Positions 41,960 through 50,205 of a DNA stretch of 50,451 bases are shown here, piece by piece. Position 1 is the stretch's first letter. Each line of letters starts with the position of its first letter. The notes below the pieces were generated by a model that did no database searches, was not told the origin of the DNA, and worked only from the letters and a program-made list of their open reading frames with translations. Location: contig NZ_QUZH01000005.1 of assembly GCF_009761675.1 (NCBI RefSeq), forward strand, positions 1 through 50,451, in the 5' to 3' direction. This DNA comes from Bhargavaea sp. CC-171006. Its GTDB lineage: Bacteria > Bacillota > Bacilli > Bacillales_A > Planococcaceae. The position numbers were made by a program, and so were the translations under genes.

Positions 41960-43438
41960 TTATTCCGTATCGATCTGTGCCCGCTGCAGCTTTCCGCTGT
42001 AGTCCACGTAGATGCTCTTCCATTCGGTGAAGACGTCCAAAGCGGCAACTCCCGAGTCGCGGTGGCCGTTGCCGGTCCCTTTCGTGCCGCCGAACGGCAG
42101 GTGGATTTCCGCCCCGGTGGTGCCTGCGTTCACATAGACGATTCCCGTATCCAGATCCCGCTGTGCACGGAATGCCTGGTTCACATCCCGTGTGAAGATC
42201 GAACTCGACAGCCCATAGGCGACACTGTTGTTCACTTCAATCGCTTCATCGAGGCTGTCCACCTCAATAAGTGAGATGACGGGCCCGAAGATTTCCTCCT
42301 GGGCGATCCGGCTGTCCCACTTCACGTCGGTGAAGAGCGTCGGCTCATAGTAATAGCCGCCTTTCAGGCTGTCGCCTTCCAGGACGTTGCCGCCGGCAAG
42401 CAGCTTCGCCCCTTCTTTTTTGCCGATTTCCACATAGCCGTGGATCTTTTCGAGAGCGGAAGCATTGATGACCGGGCCGACCTTCACCGACTCATCGAGC
42501 CCGTCGCCGATGGTAAGACCTTTCATCTGCTCGAGCAGACGCTCTTCAAGCTCTTTTTTCACATCCCTGTGTACGATGACCCGGCTGCATGCCGTGCAGC
42601 GCTGCCCCGCCGTGCCAAAAGCGCTCCACAAAATGCCTTCCGCGGCAAGATCAAGGTCGGCATCATTCATGACAATGACTGCGTTTTTTCCGCCCATCTC
42701 AAGCGACACTTTCTTCAGGTGACGGCCGCCGAGTTCCGCCACATGGCGGCCGGTCTCCGTCGATCCCGTAAACGAGATGACGCGGATGTCCGGATGCTCG
42801 ATCATGGCTGTGCCGACTTCTCCGCCGCTTCCGAACACGACATTCGCCACACCAGGCGGCAGTCCGACCTCGTCGAAGATCTTCGCCATTTCATAGGCCA
42901 TCATCGGTGTCTCGGTTGCCGGCTTCCAGATGAATGTGTTGCCCGCGACAATTGCTGGGAAAGACTTCCATGTTGCGATGGCGACCGGGAAATTCCAGGG
43001 TGTGATCAGTCCGACGACACCGATCGGAGCACGTACGCTCATGGCAAACTTGTCCTTCAGTTCGGATGGGACCGTCTCCCCGAACAGGCGCCGGCCCTCT
43101 CCGGCCATGTAAAACGCCATGTCGATCCCTTCCTGCACTTCACCACGCCCTTCTTCGATCACTTTGCCCATTTCTTTTGTGAGCACCTGAGCGAGATGCT
43201 CCTTCCTCTCTTTCATCAGCCGCCCGATTTCATATAGATAATCCGCCCGTTTTGGCGCGGGGACGAGTGCCCACTCTTTCTGTGCCCGCTTTGCGGCCTT
43301 TACCGCCTCATCCACATCCTGCATTCCTGAAAGCCTGACCTCGCACAGCGTCTCCCCATTTGCAGGGTTCACAACCGCCGTGTAATCGGCTCCGCCCGCG
43401 TCCTGCCAAGAACCGTTGATGTAATTGTTCAGCTTCAT
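41960..43438 (-). CDS. Aldehyde dehydrogenase, probable 2-aminoadipate-semialdehyde dehydrogenase
   Basis: A 492-residue NAD(P)-dependent aldehyde dehydrogenase. It has [14 protein letters not shown] (145-158), the general base E247 in LEMGGKNA and catalytic Cys281 in [12 protein letters not shown], all canonical. Because the next gene encodes lysine 6-dehydrogenase, the likely substrate is 2-aminoadipate semialdehyde/piperideine-6-carboxylate. This is inferred from context, since the family has many substrates. A cre site lies 29-42 bases upstream, so CcpA repression is expected. ATG 43438 has AAAGGGGAGC. Confidence 0.92.
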   Translation of the reverse strand: MKLNNYINGSWQDAGGADYTAVVNPANGETLCEVRLSGMQDVDEAVKAAKRAQKEWALVPAPKRADYLYEIGRLMKERKEHLAQVLTKEMGKVIEEGRGEVQEGIDMAFYMAGEGRRLFGETVPSELKDKFAMSVRAPIGVVGLITPWNFPVAIATWKSFPAIVAGNTFIWKPATETPMMAYEMAKIFDEVGLPPGVANVVFGSGGEVGTAMIEHPDIRVISFTGSTETGRHVAELGGRHLKKVSLEMGGKNAVIVMNDADLDLAAEGILWSAFGTAGQRCTACSRVIVHRDVKKELEERLLEQMKGLTIGDGLDESVKVGPVINASALEKIHGYVEIGKKEGAKLLAGGNVLEGDSLKGGYYYEPTLFTDVKWDSRIAQEEIFGPVISLIEVDSLDEAIEVNNSVAYGLSSSIFTRDVNQAFRAQRDLDTGIVYVNAGTTGAEIHLPFGGTKGTGNGHRDSGVAALDVFTEWKSIYVDYSGKLQRAQIDTE

Positions 43439-43466
43439 GCCCAGCTCCCCTTTCCACGCTCTTTAT

Positions 43467-43480
43467 TGAAACCGCTTTCA
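43467..43480. promoter_or_regulatory. cre site (CcpA operator) of the lysine-catabolic operon
   Basis: TGAAACCGCTTTCA matches the cre consensus TGWAANCGNTNWCA at every position on both strands. It sits 29-42 bases upstream of the aldehyde dehydrogenase ATG, where bound CcpA would block transcription. Confidence 0.75.
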
Positions 43481-43576
43481 TTGTCTCTTTTCGACAAATC
43501 CGGCGGGATTCCTTCCCGATTTTTGAACTCTTCTTGACGGTCCGCTGATCGTTCACCGGCCTGTCCCCCCAAAAAA

Positions 43577-43604
43577 CAAAAAACCCGCAGGCAATTGCCT
43601 GCGG
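43577..43604 (-). terminator. Terminator of the MFS pump gene
   Basis: Perfect palindrome CCGCAGGCAATTGCCTGCGG, followed on the minus strand by T-rich sequence. Confidence 0.85.
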
Positions 43605-43615
43605 ATTTATCTTAT

Positions 43616-45163
43616 TCATTCGGGCTGGGGAGTATGTTCCGGCTTTCCGGCCTTGACCGGGTTCCCTCCGGCAGCCTTCATGGCCTCTTTCTTTTCCTTC
43701 GGCGGAACCACCCGCTTGACGAAGAACGTCAGGACAAGCGCGATGACAACGATGACGGCACAGACAAAGTAGGAGAAATTCACGCCATGGAGAAGCGCTT
43801 CCTGGGCCACTTGTGCCTTCATGGCCGCCACCTCGGCCGGCGACATGTTCCCTGCCGCCTGTTTCATGGCGTCTTCGGCAAGCGTGGCTGCTTCGGCCTC
43901 TGCCCGCTTGTTCATGACTGTCATAAGAAACGCGGAACCGATTGCCCCCGAGACCTGCTGGAGCGTGTTGTTCATGGCGGTGCCATGGGGGTTCATCTGC
44001 ATCGGCAGCTGGTTCAGCCCGTTTGTCATGATCGGCATGTTGACCATCGACATCCCGAACATCCTGATCGTGTAAACAGCCATGATGTAAAAATAGCCTG
44101 AATCGAGTTCCAGCCGGCTCAGCATGAACGTGGTGACTGTGGTAATCAGAAGCCCGGAGATCGCCAGCAGTCTCGGACCGTATTTGTCAAACAGACGGCC
44201 GGTGATCGGGGACATGATCCCCATGATGACAGCTCCCGGCAACATCAGAAGTCCGGAATGGAACGGCGAGATGCCGCGCACGTTCTGGACGTAGATCGGC
44301 GTGAGCAGCATTCCGGAAAACATCGCGATGGCCAGCACGACCGCGATGGCGGACGAAAGCGCGAACATCGGAAACTTGTAGATCCTGAATTCCAGCATCG
44401 GAACCGGCATGCTCAGTTGCCTGCGTATAAACGCCGTCAGCGATACGGCCCCGACGATGATGGTCAGATAAACCTGAGGGTCCATCCATCCCTTGTCACC
44501 GGCCATGCTGAATCCATACAGCAGACCTCCGAAACCGAAGCTCGAGAGAATGAGCGACAGGATATCCAGTCGGACATCGCGGGTATCCATGATGTTGCGG
44601 AGCTTAAAGAAGGCGACCAGGATGACCAGCACAGCAAACGGGAGGACCATCCAGAAGAGGACACGCCACGAATATTGCTCGACAATCCATCCGGACAACG
44701 TCGGTCCGATGGCAGGCGCTGTGATCATTACCAGTCCCAGATACCCCATCGCGGTGCCGCGCTTTTCGATCGGGAAGGCGACGAGCATGATATTCATCAG
44801 GAGCGGCATCATCATTGCAGAGCCGGCAGCCTGGATCATTCGCGCTGCGACAAGTATGAGGAAGCTTGGGGCCAGTGCAGCTGTGAGCGTCCCGATTGTA
44901 AACAGGGTCATCGCCGTCAGGAACAGGCTCCGGTTTGTAAATCGCTGGATAAAGAACGCACTCGCCGGAATGAGAATCCCGCTAACAAGCATATAGCCGG
45001 TCGTCAGCCACTGTACCTGGGCAGGATTCACCTGGAATTCCACCATGATGACCGGAAGTGCCACGTTCAGCAGTGTATTGTTCAGAAACGCAACAAACGC
45101 CCCGAAAAAGAGGACCGCGATCATCGCGTACGGGGGGTTGGCGTGGAGTTGTTGCTCATTCAA
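43616..45163 (-). CDS. DHA2-family MFS multidrug efflux pump
   Basis: A 515-residue proton-driven efflux pump of the 14-helix EmrB/QacA type. Motif blocks include FLNNTLLNVALPVIMVEF, WLTTGYMLVSGILIP, GRLFDKYGPRLL and APAIGPTLSGWIVEQYSWR (motif C-like). There is a charged C-terminal tail. Start TTG 45163 has GGAGG at 8-base spacing. A TetR gene is divergent and probably controls it. Export of toxic hydrophobic compounds is the family role. Confidence 0.93.
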   Translation of the reverse strand: MNEQQLHANPPYAMIAVLFFGAFVAFLNNTLLNVALPVIMVEFQVNPAQVQWLTTGYMLVSGILIPASAFFIQRFTNRSLFLTAMTLFTIGTLTAALAPSFLILVAARMIQAAGSAMMMPLLMNIMLVAFPIEKRGTAMGYLGLVMITAPAIGPTLSGWIVEQYSWRVLFWMVLPFAVLVILVAFFKLRNIMDTRDVRLDILSLILSSFGFGGLLYGFSMAGDKGWMDPQVYLTIIVGAVSLTAFIRRQLSMPVPMLEFRIYKFPMFALSSAIAVVLAIAMFSGMLLTPIYVQNVRGISPFHSGLLMLPGAVIMGIMSPITGRLFDKYGPRLLAISGLLITTVTTFMLSRLELDSGYFYIMAVYTIRMFGMSMVNMPIMTNGLNQLPMQMNPHGTAMNNTLQQVSGAIGSAFLMTVMNKRAEAEAATLAEDAMKQAAGNMSPAEVAAMKAQVAQEALLHGVNFSYFVCAVIVVIALVLTFFVKRVVPPKEKKEAMKAAGGNPVKAGKPEHTPQPE

Positions 45164-45227
45164 TTGTCATTCCTCCGTTCAGAGCGACCGGTTATTCCGT
45201 GTTTCGAATAAAAATCGCATGGAAACT

Positions 45228-45256
45228 ATTTTATACCGGCAGTCTAATCATTTCAA
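45228..45256 (-). promoter_or_regulatory. Sigma-A promoter of the MFS pump gene
   Basis: Minus-strand TTGAAA, 17 bases, TAAAAT, about 65 bases upstream of the start. The -10 region overlaps a candidate TetR half-site. Confidence 0.55.
45229..45244. promoter_or_regulatory. Candidate TetR operator, copy 1
   Basis: The minus strand reads GACTGCCGGTATAAAA; a closely related sequence lies in the opposite orientation at 45322-45337. It covers the MFS -10 region. Tentative. Confidence 0.35.
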
Positions 45257-45284
45257 CTTATAACTCTCAATGAAACGTAATAAA

Positions 45285-45313
45285 TTGAGCAACCGCATGA
45301 TATCAACTATAAT
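45285..45313 (+). promoter_or_regulatory. Sigma-A promoter of the tetR gene
   Basis: TTGAGC, 17 bases, perfect TATAAT, 65 bases upstream of the TTG start. Confidence 0.65.
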
Positions 45314-45321
45314 ACAACTTG

Positions 45322-45346
45322 AACCACCAGTATAAAAACGTTTACA
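45322..45346. promoter_or_regulatory. Candidate TetR operator copy 2 with overlapping cre-like site
   Basis: AACCACCAGTATAAAA mirrors copy 1 at 45229-45244. TAAAAACGTTTACA (45333-45346) matches 13 of 14 cre positions. Both lie just downstream of the expected tetR start site. Confidence 0.35.
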
Positions 45347-45377
45347 AATGACACTGATATTCAGAAAGGTGACCGCT

Positions 45378-46256
45378 TTGAACGAACGGAAACAGCACGT
45401 CCTGAATGCCGCCAAACGGCTGTTCCTTGAGAACGGTTTTGCCAACACATCCATTCAGAACATCCTGGATGAAGCCGGAATCTCGAAAGGAACGTTCTAT
45501 AACTACTTTACCTCCAAAAATGAATGCCTCATATCCATCATCGAAGAATCCACAGGAAGTGCATCCGTCATTCGCGAGGAACTCGCTGCCGACGGGCCAG
45601 ACGGTCCGGAACTCCTGATCGAACAGATCCTCGTCCGCCTCCGGATGAACCGTGAACAGAAACTCATCCGCCTATACGAGGCGATCCTTCACTCCGGCGA
45701 TCCGGAGCTCAGGGGCTATATGAAGTCGGTGCATCTTTCCGAGCTCGCCTGGCTCGAGCGGAGGCTCATAGAAGTGTACGGAGAACAGTTCCGCCCTTAT
45801 GCCGCCGATGCCGCCCTCATGGAATTCGGCATGCTCGGCCAATACCTGCAGTTTGCCCCGGATATCACTTCCCCCGAGGAACTGTCCAAGCGAATCCGCT
45901 TTGTCATCAGGCGGACGGAAGCCCTGCTCCGGGACATGGCAGGGAATGAGGAGCACTTGCTGGAGGCCGGGCAGTTCGACCTAAGGGCCGACTCACCTCC
46001 CATCCCGGTATCGGGACAGGTCGCGAAGGAGGTGCTGCGGCTTGCAGACACATTGCCGGCCGAAACCCGGGATTACGGCCGTGAATTTGCCGGTTTCCTC
46101 TCTGCGGAGCTGGAGAAGGAAAAACCCCGCGCCTCTCTCCTGAAAACCGTTGCCGTTCCATTCCGCAAACTGTTTGATGGCCGGCCGAACGAACCGGAAG
46201 CCCGCACCGTCATGTCTGCACTCTGGCAACTTCTCAAATCCATTGATTTTAAGTGA
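45378..46256 (+). CDS. TetR/AcrR-family transcriptional regulator
   Basis: A 292-residue regulator with an N-terminal TetR DNA-binding domain: [20 protein letters not shown], then the helix-turn-helix [21 protein letters not shown] long, about 230-residue ligand-binding region follows, larger than typical TetR domains. Start TTG 45378 has AAAGGTGACCGC; upstream starts lack a site. It is divergent from the DHA2 pump and is therefore its likely repressor. Confidence 0.92.
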   Translation: MNERKQHVLNAAKRLFLENGFANTSIQNILDEAGISKGTFYNYFTSKNECLISIIEESTGSASVIREELAADGPDGPELLIEQILVRLRMNREQKLIRLYEAILHSGDPELRGYMKSVHLSELAWLERRLIEVYGEQFRPYAADAALMEFGMLGQYLQFAPDITSPEELSKRIRFVIRRTEALLRDMAGNEEHLLEAGQFDLRADSPPIPVSGQVAKEVLRLADTLPAETRDYGREFAGFLSAELEKEKPRASLLKTVAVPFRKLFDGRPNEPEARTVMSALWQLLKSIDFK

Positions 46257-46315
46257 AACCATTGGCCAGTCCGTGCCGTATGCTTAACTATCAAACCGGA
46301 GGCGGGGATGAAGAG

Positions 46316-47107
46316 ATGAACAATCATGAAATCGATTATGTTCTGCACGGAGATGACATGCAGTTCGTTGAAGTGGAATTGGATCCTGACGAGACAGTCA
46401 TCGCAGAAGCAGGAAGCCTGATGATGATGGAAGACGGCATTGACATGGAGACCATTTTCGGAGACGGTTCGGGCGGAGGCGGCGGGCTGTTCGGAAAGCT
46501 TAAAGGTGCCGGCAAGCGGCTGCTTACCGGCGAAAGCCTGTTCATGACGACATTCACGAACACAGGCTCGGGCAAGAAACATGTTTCATTCGCCTCCCCT
46601 TATCCCGGCAAGATCATCCCGGTCGATCTGAGTCAGGAAGGCGGAAAAATCATCTGTCAGAAGGATGCCTTTCTGGCAGCTGCCAAAGGCGTCTCCGTCG
46701 GAGTGGAATTCCAGCGCCGGCTTGGCGCCGGATTCTTCGGCGGAGAAGGGTTCATCATGCAAAAGCTCGAAGGTGACGGCATGGCATTTATCCATGCGGG
46801 CGGAACCATCCATGAAAAAACACTTGCGCCGGGTGAAGTCCTCCGGGTGGATACCGGCTGCCTCGTGGCGATGACACAGGGAGTCGACTACAATATAGAG
46901 ACAGTGAAAGGCGTTAAAACGGCTCTGTTCGGCGGAGAAGGGCTGTTCTTCGCCACCCTCCGCGGACCGGGCAAAGTCTGGATCCAGTCCCTTCCATTCT
47001 CGCGTCTGGCGAGCCGCGTATTTGCAGCGGCTCCATATACACCCGGCGAGTCGAAAGGAGAAGGAAGTGTCGCAGGTGGATTGTTCGACCTCCTCGGCGG
47101 AAAATAA
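46316..47107 (+). CDS. AIM24/TIGR00266-family protein
   Basis: A 263-residue beta-rich protein with the AIM24-type pattern [19 protein letters not shown], a glycine-rich loop [18 protein letters not shown] and the C-terminal block [21 protein letters not shown]. The family includes bacterial TIGR00266 proteins and mitochondrial AIM24; the biochemical role is unknown. I choose ATG 46316 from the family N-terminus; its ribosome binding site (GAAGAG) is modest. An upstream frame to 46253 would overlap the TetR end. Confidence 0.88.
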   Translation: MNNHEIDYVLHGDDMQFVEVELDPDETVIAEAGSLMMMEDGIDMETIFGDGSGGGGGLFGKLKGAGKRLLTGESLFMTTFTNTGSGKKHVSFASPYPGKIIPVDLSQEGGKIICQKDAFLAAAKGVSVGVEFQRRLGAGFFGGEGFIMQKLEGDGMAFIHAGGTIHEKTLAPGEVLRVDTGCLVAMTQGVDYNIETVKGVKTALFGGEGLFFATLRGPGKVWIQSLPFSRLASRVFAAAPYTPGESKGEGSVAGGLFDLLGGK

Positions 47108-47130
47108 CCATTTCTCAACCAAGCAAAACA

Positions 47131-47165
47131 AAACCGGCCTTCTCTTATATGGAAGGTCGGTTTTT
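47131..47165 (+). terminator. Terminator of the AIM24-family gene
   Basis: Stem AAACCGGCCTTC/GAAGGTCGGTTT with one G-U, then TTTTT. Confidence 0.8.
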
Positions 47166-47182
47166 AGGTTACAGATTACTCA

Positions 47183-47467
47183 TTATGGGTCCTGACGTTT
47201 CCTCATGATGCGGAAAGACTCCTCGTAATTGTCCATAAGGAGCCGAAAACCGTCATTTCCGTCATTGGGTCCTGATGTTTCCCTATGCTTGTCAAGCATG
47301 ATACGCCCCTCTTTACTGATAGTGAAACGCACCTCGTCACCCGGTCCGATATCGAGATGTTCCATGACTTTAGAGGGCAGCGTCACCCCGTGGCTGTTCC
47401 CGATCTTCGTGACTTTCCTCTTGATGTATTTCGATGCCATCGTGTTGCCGTACACCCTTTCATCCAT
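47183..47467 (-). CDS. AbrB/MazE-fold DNA-binding protein, orphan
   Basis: A 94-residue protein with the swapped-hairpin AbrB fold signature KVTKIGNSHGVTLPSKVMEHLDIGPGDEVRFTI (about 14-46) and a C-terminal tail of about 40 residues with no recognised domain. MazE-type antitoxins have this arrangement, but no toxin gene is adjacent. The start ATG 47467 has GAGGAAG just upstream and lies about 16 bases after the expected start site; a Met 9 codons later is possible. It may be a transition-state-type regulator. Confidence 0.8.
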   Translation of the reverse strand: MDERVYGNTMASKYIKRKVTKIGNSHGVTLPSKVMEHLDIGPGDEVRFTISKEGRIMLDKHRETSGPNDGNDGFRLLMDNYEESFRIMRKRQDP

Positions 47468-47489
47468 TATCTTCCTCGGTGGGGACCCT

Positions 47490-47516
47490 ATTATAACAGA
47501 CTTACCCTGATTCCAA
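47490..47516 (-). promoter_or_regulatory. Promoter of the AbrB-type gene
   Basis: Minus-strand extended -10 TGTTATAAT, with TTGGAA 15 bases upstream of the -10 box. It supports the shorter start of the gene. Confidence 0.55.
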
Positions 47517-47577
47517 GTTATATTCATGACAATTCCCTGCAGAAGGCAATCTTCTTTGATGCGCGACACAAAGAGAA

Positions 47578-47608
47578 GGACCTGTCGAAATCGACAGGTC
47601 CGTTTTTT
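47578..47608. terminator. Hairpin terminator of the SEC-C gene
   Basis: A perfect 11-bp stem GGACCTGTCGA/TCGACAGGTCC with a 2-base loop. The plus strand has a run of T; the minus-strand tail is TTCTCTTT. Confidence 0.75.
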
Positions 47609-47616
47609 CGGATCGA

Positions 47617-48735
47617 TTATTTCAGCCGTACGGAAAAGGCTGTGGCGTATTTTTGGGCAGTGCCTTCGGATACTCCAAAACGCTTGGCCACTTCTTTTGA
47701 GGTGAATGGCTCGCCAGGAAGAAGATTCGCTTCCTGAGCGGCCAGATACAGACCGGCCACAATGCCGCCTGGCTTCCTGACGATCGGATTCTCCTCACGG
47801 AAATAGCGGATGACCGAATTCCCAAGACTTTCTTTGCCATCGCGATCAAGTCCGTCGGATTCCAGTTCCGCCATCAGCATGGCAATCGCATTGCGCTGGC
47901 CGTCGGTCAAATCATCGGTGTTTACGGCTTCAGCGGTTTGCAGTGGTTCCTCTTCTTCCTGAACCTCTGTAGCGGCAGCAGCTTCCCTCGCTGCCATTCC
48001 GGACTCATTTGCCCGCTCGCCTGGCTCTCTGTTCTCCTGCAGTTCTTCAGTGTCTTCCGCAGAGGTGTGTAGGATGGCAAAGATTTCAAGCAAGTTAGAC
48101 TCAAGGAATGCTTCATCTGCTTTTTCTCCAACAGATGCTGCGAACTCGCGGATCTTTTCCGCAACAGCAGCATTTTGGGAAGGAACCGAATAAAGCGTGG
48201 AAACCGGCTGGATGGCATCTTCCCGTACACGCGGATCCGATAGCACCATGCCGAACAGAAGGGTTCCTTCAGGAGCGGCAACCCGGTCGTTTTCCTTCAT
48301 TGCCCACTGGTGCTCCCCAAAAACATCCTTCAGAATCAGGTGTCCTTCATTTTTTCCGGCCAGTTCCGCAAACATGACGAATGGCTGGTTCCATGACTCC
48401 AGCACCCGCTTCACTTCCTCACGGGCACCTTGTGCAGAGCGTTCCAAGTGCCGCTGCCACAAGTCGCGGTGAAGATTGAACGCGTAATGTTCGTATGCGG
48501 CACCTTCGATCGCTCCAGCCTTCATCAGGCCACCAAGCCGGGACATCCATGTCTTCACAAGCAGTGATAATTCGTTACGGTCAGGACCGGGAGCGGGTGT
48601 GCTGCCGATATAGTCCGCCATGATCTGCTTCAGCTCCTGTTCCGCGAGAAAGTGGGTACCGCCATCTGTACGGCCATGGCATTTTTTATATTTCTTTCCG
48701 CTGCCGCATGGGCACGGATCATTGCGTCTAACCAT
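47617..48735 (-). CDS. SEC-C zinc-motif protein with a helical C-terminal domain
   Basis: A 372-residue protein. The N-terminal SEC-C zinc motif NDPCPCGSGKKYKKCHG (about 5-21) is identical in type to the SecA C-terminal motif. The middle is helical with an acidic linker (about 230-290). The last about 70 residues contain GGIVAGLYLAAQEANLLPGEPFTSK then EVAKRFGVSEGTAQKYA, resembling a cyclin-like or DUF6398-type helix-turn-helix domain. Start ATG 48735 has AAAAGGAATG upstream. Function unknown; partner binding through SEC-C zinc is the only family clue. Confidence 0.85.
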   Translation of the reverse strand: MVRRNDPCPCGSGKKYKKCHGRTDGGTHFLAEQELKQIMADYIGSTPAPGPDRNELSLLVKTWMSRLGGLMKAGAIEGAAYEHYAFNLHRDLWQRHLERSAQGAREEVKRVLESWNQPFVMFAELAGKNEGHLILKDVFGEHQWAMKENDRVAAPEGTLLFGMVLSDPRVREDAIQPVSTLYSVPSQNAAVAEKIREFAASVGEKADEAFLESNLLEIFAILHTSAEDTEELQENREPGERANESGMAAREAAAATEVQEEEEPLQTAEAVNTDDLTDGQRNAIAMLMAELESDGLDRDGKESLGNSVIRYFREENPIVRKPGGIVAGLYLAAQEANLLPGEPFTSKEVAKRFGVSEGTAQKYATAFSVRLK

Positions 48736-48777
48736 GTTTATCATTCCTTTTCGTTCATCTGCATATTCCATCTCCCC

Positions 48778-48786
48778 ATTGTACCA
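48778..48786 (-). promoter_or_regulatory. Extended -10 promoter of the SEC-C gene
   Basis: Minus-strand TGGTACAAT, about 43 bases upstream of the ATG. Confidence 0.45.
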
Positions 48787-48823
48787 CCCTTTCCCCCTTC
48801 TTTGTACCCATAGCGCCACAGCG

Positions 48824-48850
48824 GTTTATTTCAGGGCGGTGGCAGGGTAT
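48824..48850 (+). promoter_or_regulatory. SigB-like promoter of the UPF0158-SDR pair
   Basis: GTTTAT, 15 bases, GGGTAT fits the general-stress SigB consensus GTTTAA-N12-15-GGGTAT; the spacer is at the long end. It lies 37 bases upstream of the UPF0158 ATG. Confidence 0.55.
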
Positions 48851-48886
48851 ACGAAAAGAGAAGTCAGGAAAGGAAGGGATCGGCGG

Positions 48887-49273
48887 ATGGAGCACAATCG
48901 CATCGCATACCGCGACCTGTATGAGGCGGCCCATGATGACAAGCCTTCCTGGTATGACCGGGAAACCGGACAGGTCATCCAGCATGAGGCCGATCATGAC
49001 CAGCCGCGTTATATCGAGCTTCCCCGTTTTGATGACACAGCCGAACATCAGATGAGGGTGTCATTCACCCATACACTGCAGGACAGGCCGGGCCTGCAGG
49101 AGAAGATTGGCGAAATCTTCGCCTATAGCCGCCCGGTCGAAGAATTTGAAGAGATCCTGAAAAACGAAGAGCTGCTCCATGATTGGAAAAATTACCGGGA
49201 AATGTCCCGGCAGAAGCTTTTGAACGAATGGTGCAGCCGAAACGGCATCCGTTTCGACATGGACGGAATCTGA
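48887..49273 (+). CDS. UPF0158-family protein
   Basis: A 128-residue acidic protein with RDLYEAAHDDKPSWYDRETGQV, a YIELPRFDD core and the C-terminal motif LLHDWKNYREMSRQKLLNEW that ends in a WCSRNGI tail. These are typical of UPF0158, whose function is unknown. ATG 48887 has AAGGAAGGGAT upstream. It precedes the SDR gene by 30 bases and shares its SigB-like promoter, suggesting a stress-related role. Confidence 0.88.
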   Translation: MEHNRIAYRDLYEAAHDDKPSWYDRETGQVIQHEADHDQPRYIELPRFDDTAEHQMRVSFTHTLQDRPGLQEKIGEIFAYSRPVEEFEEILKNEELLHDWKNYREMSRQKLLNEWCSRNGIRFDMDGI

Positions 49274-49303
49274 ACCCGATGATCTATCAAGGAGGCGATC
49301 AGC

Positions 49304-50200
49304 ATGACAAACAATCAAAGCAACGGAAAGGAATACGAAAAAGCGGATCAGCAGGTAACTCCGCAGTCACAGCAAAGCCAGCCCGGCGTTGAATCGGAGA
49401 TGAAACCTGAGCCGATCTATGACGATCCGGAGTACAAAGGATCCGGAAAGCTGGAGGGCAAGGTTGCTCTCATCACGGGCGGCGACTCCGGCATTGGCCG
49501 TGCGGTGGCAGTCGCATTTGCCAAGGAAGGCGCAGATGTCGCCATCGCTTATCTGGACGATGCAGAGGACGAGGACGCGGCACAGACCGTCCGCGACATT
49601 GAAAAATACGGCGGCCGCGCGATGAAGATCAAGACCGATATCCGTGACGAAGACAGCTGCCGCAGTCTCCTGAAGCAAGTTGCGGACGAGCTGGGCGGGT
49701 TGAACATTCTCGTCAACAACGCGGGTGTGCAGTATCCGCAGAAGGACATCGAAGCGATCACTTCCGATCAGCTGAAGAAAACCTTTGAAACCAACTTCTA
49801 TGGACTGTTCTACCTGACCCGTGAGTCGATGGCCTACCTGAAAGACGGCGACTGCATCATCAACACGTCTTCGGTCACCGCCTACAACGGTTCGCCCGGA
49901 CTGCTTGACTATTCTTCCACCAAAGGCGCCATCACGGCGTTTACCCGCTCGTTTGCCCAGAATATTGCCGGTAAGGGCATCCGTGTAAACGCGGTGGCCC
50001 CGGGACCGATCTGGACCCCGCTCATCCCGGCGACTTTCGATGCGGGCAAGGTTGAGGAGCACGGTTCCACCACTCCGATGAAGCGCCGCGGCCAGCCCGC
50101 GGAACTCGCACCGGCCTATGTGCTGCTCGCTTCCAAGGACGGCAGCTACATGACCGGACAGACGATCCACATCGATGGCGGCGACTTCATCACAAGCTGA
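49304..50200 (+). CDS. SDR-family oxidoreductase of the YdaD/YhxC general-stress type
   Basis: A 298-residue classical SDR with a hydrophilic N-terminal extension of about 50 residues, as in the Bacillus YdaD/YhxC group. Cofactor motif ITGGDSGIGR (57-66), VNNAGVQYP near 138-145, and catalytic S190, Y203 and K207 in YSSTK are intact. The reaction is unknown; NAD(P)-dependent carbonyl/alcohol chemistry is expected. In B. subtilis ydaD belongs to the SigB regulon, which matches the promoter upstream of this pair. ATG 49304 has AAGGAGGCGATC. Confidence 0.93.
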   Translation: MTNNQSNGKEYEKADQQVTPQSQQSQPGVESEMKPEPIYDDPEYKGSGKLEGKVALITGGDSGIGRAVAVAFAKEGADVAIAYLDDAEDEDAAQTVRDIEKYGGRAMKIKTDIRDEDSCRSLLKQVADELGGLNILVNNAGVQYPQKDIEAITSDQLKKTFETNFYGLFYLTRESMAYLKDGDCIINTSSVTAYNGSPGLLDYSSTKGAITAFTRSFAQNIAGKGIRVNAVAPGPIWTPLIPATFDAGKVEEHGSTTPMKRRGQPAELAPAYVLLASKDGSYMTGQTIHIDGGDFITS

Positions 50201-50205
50201 CAGGT

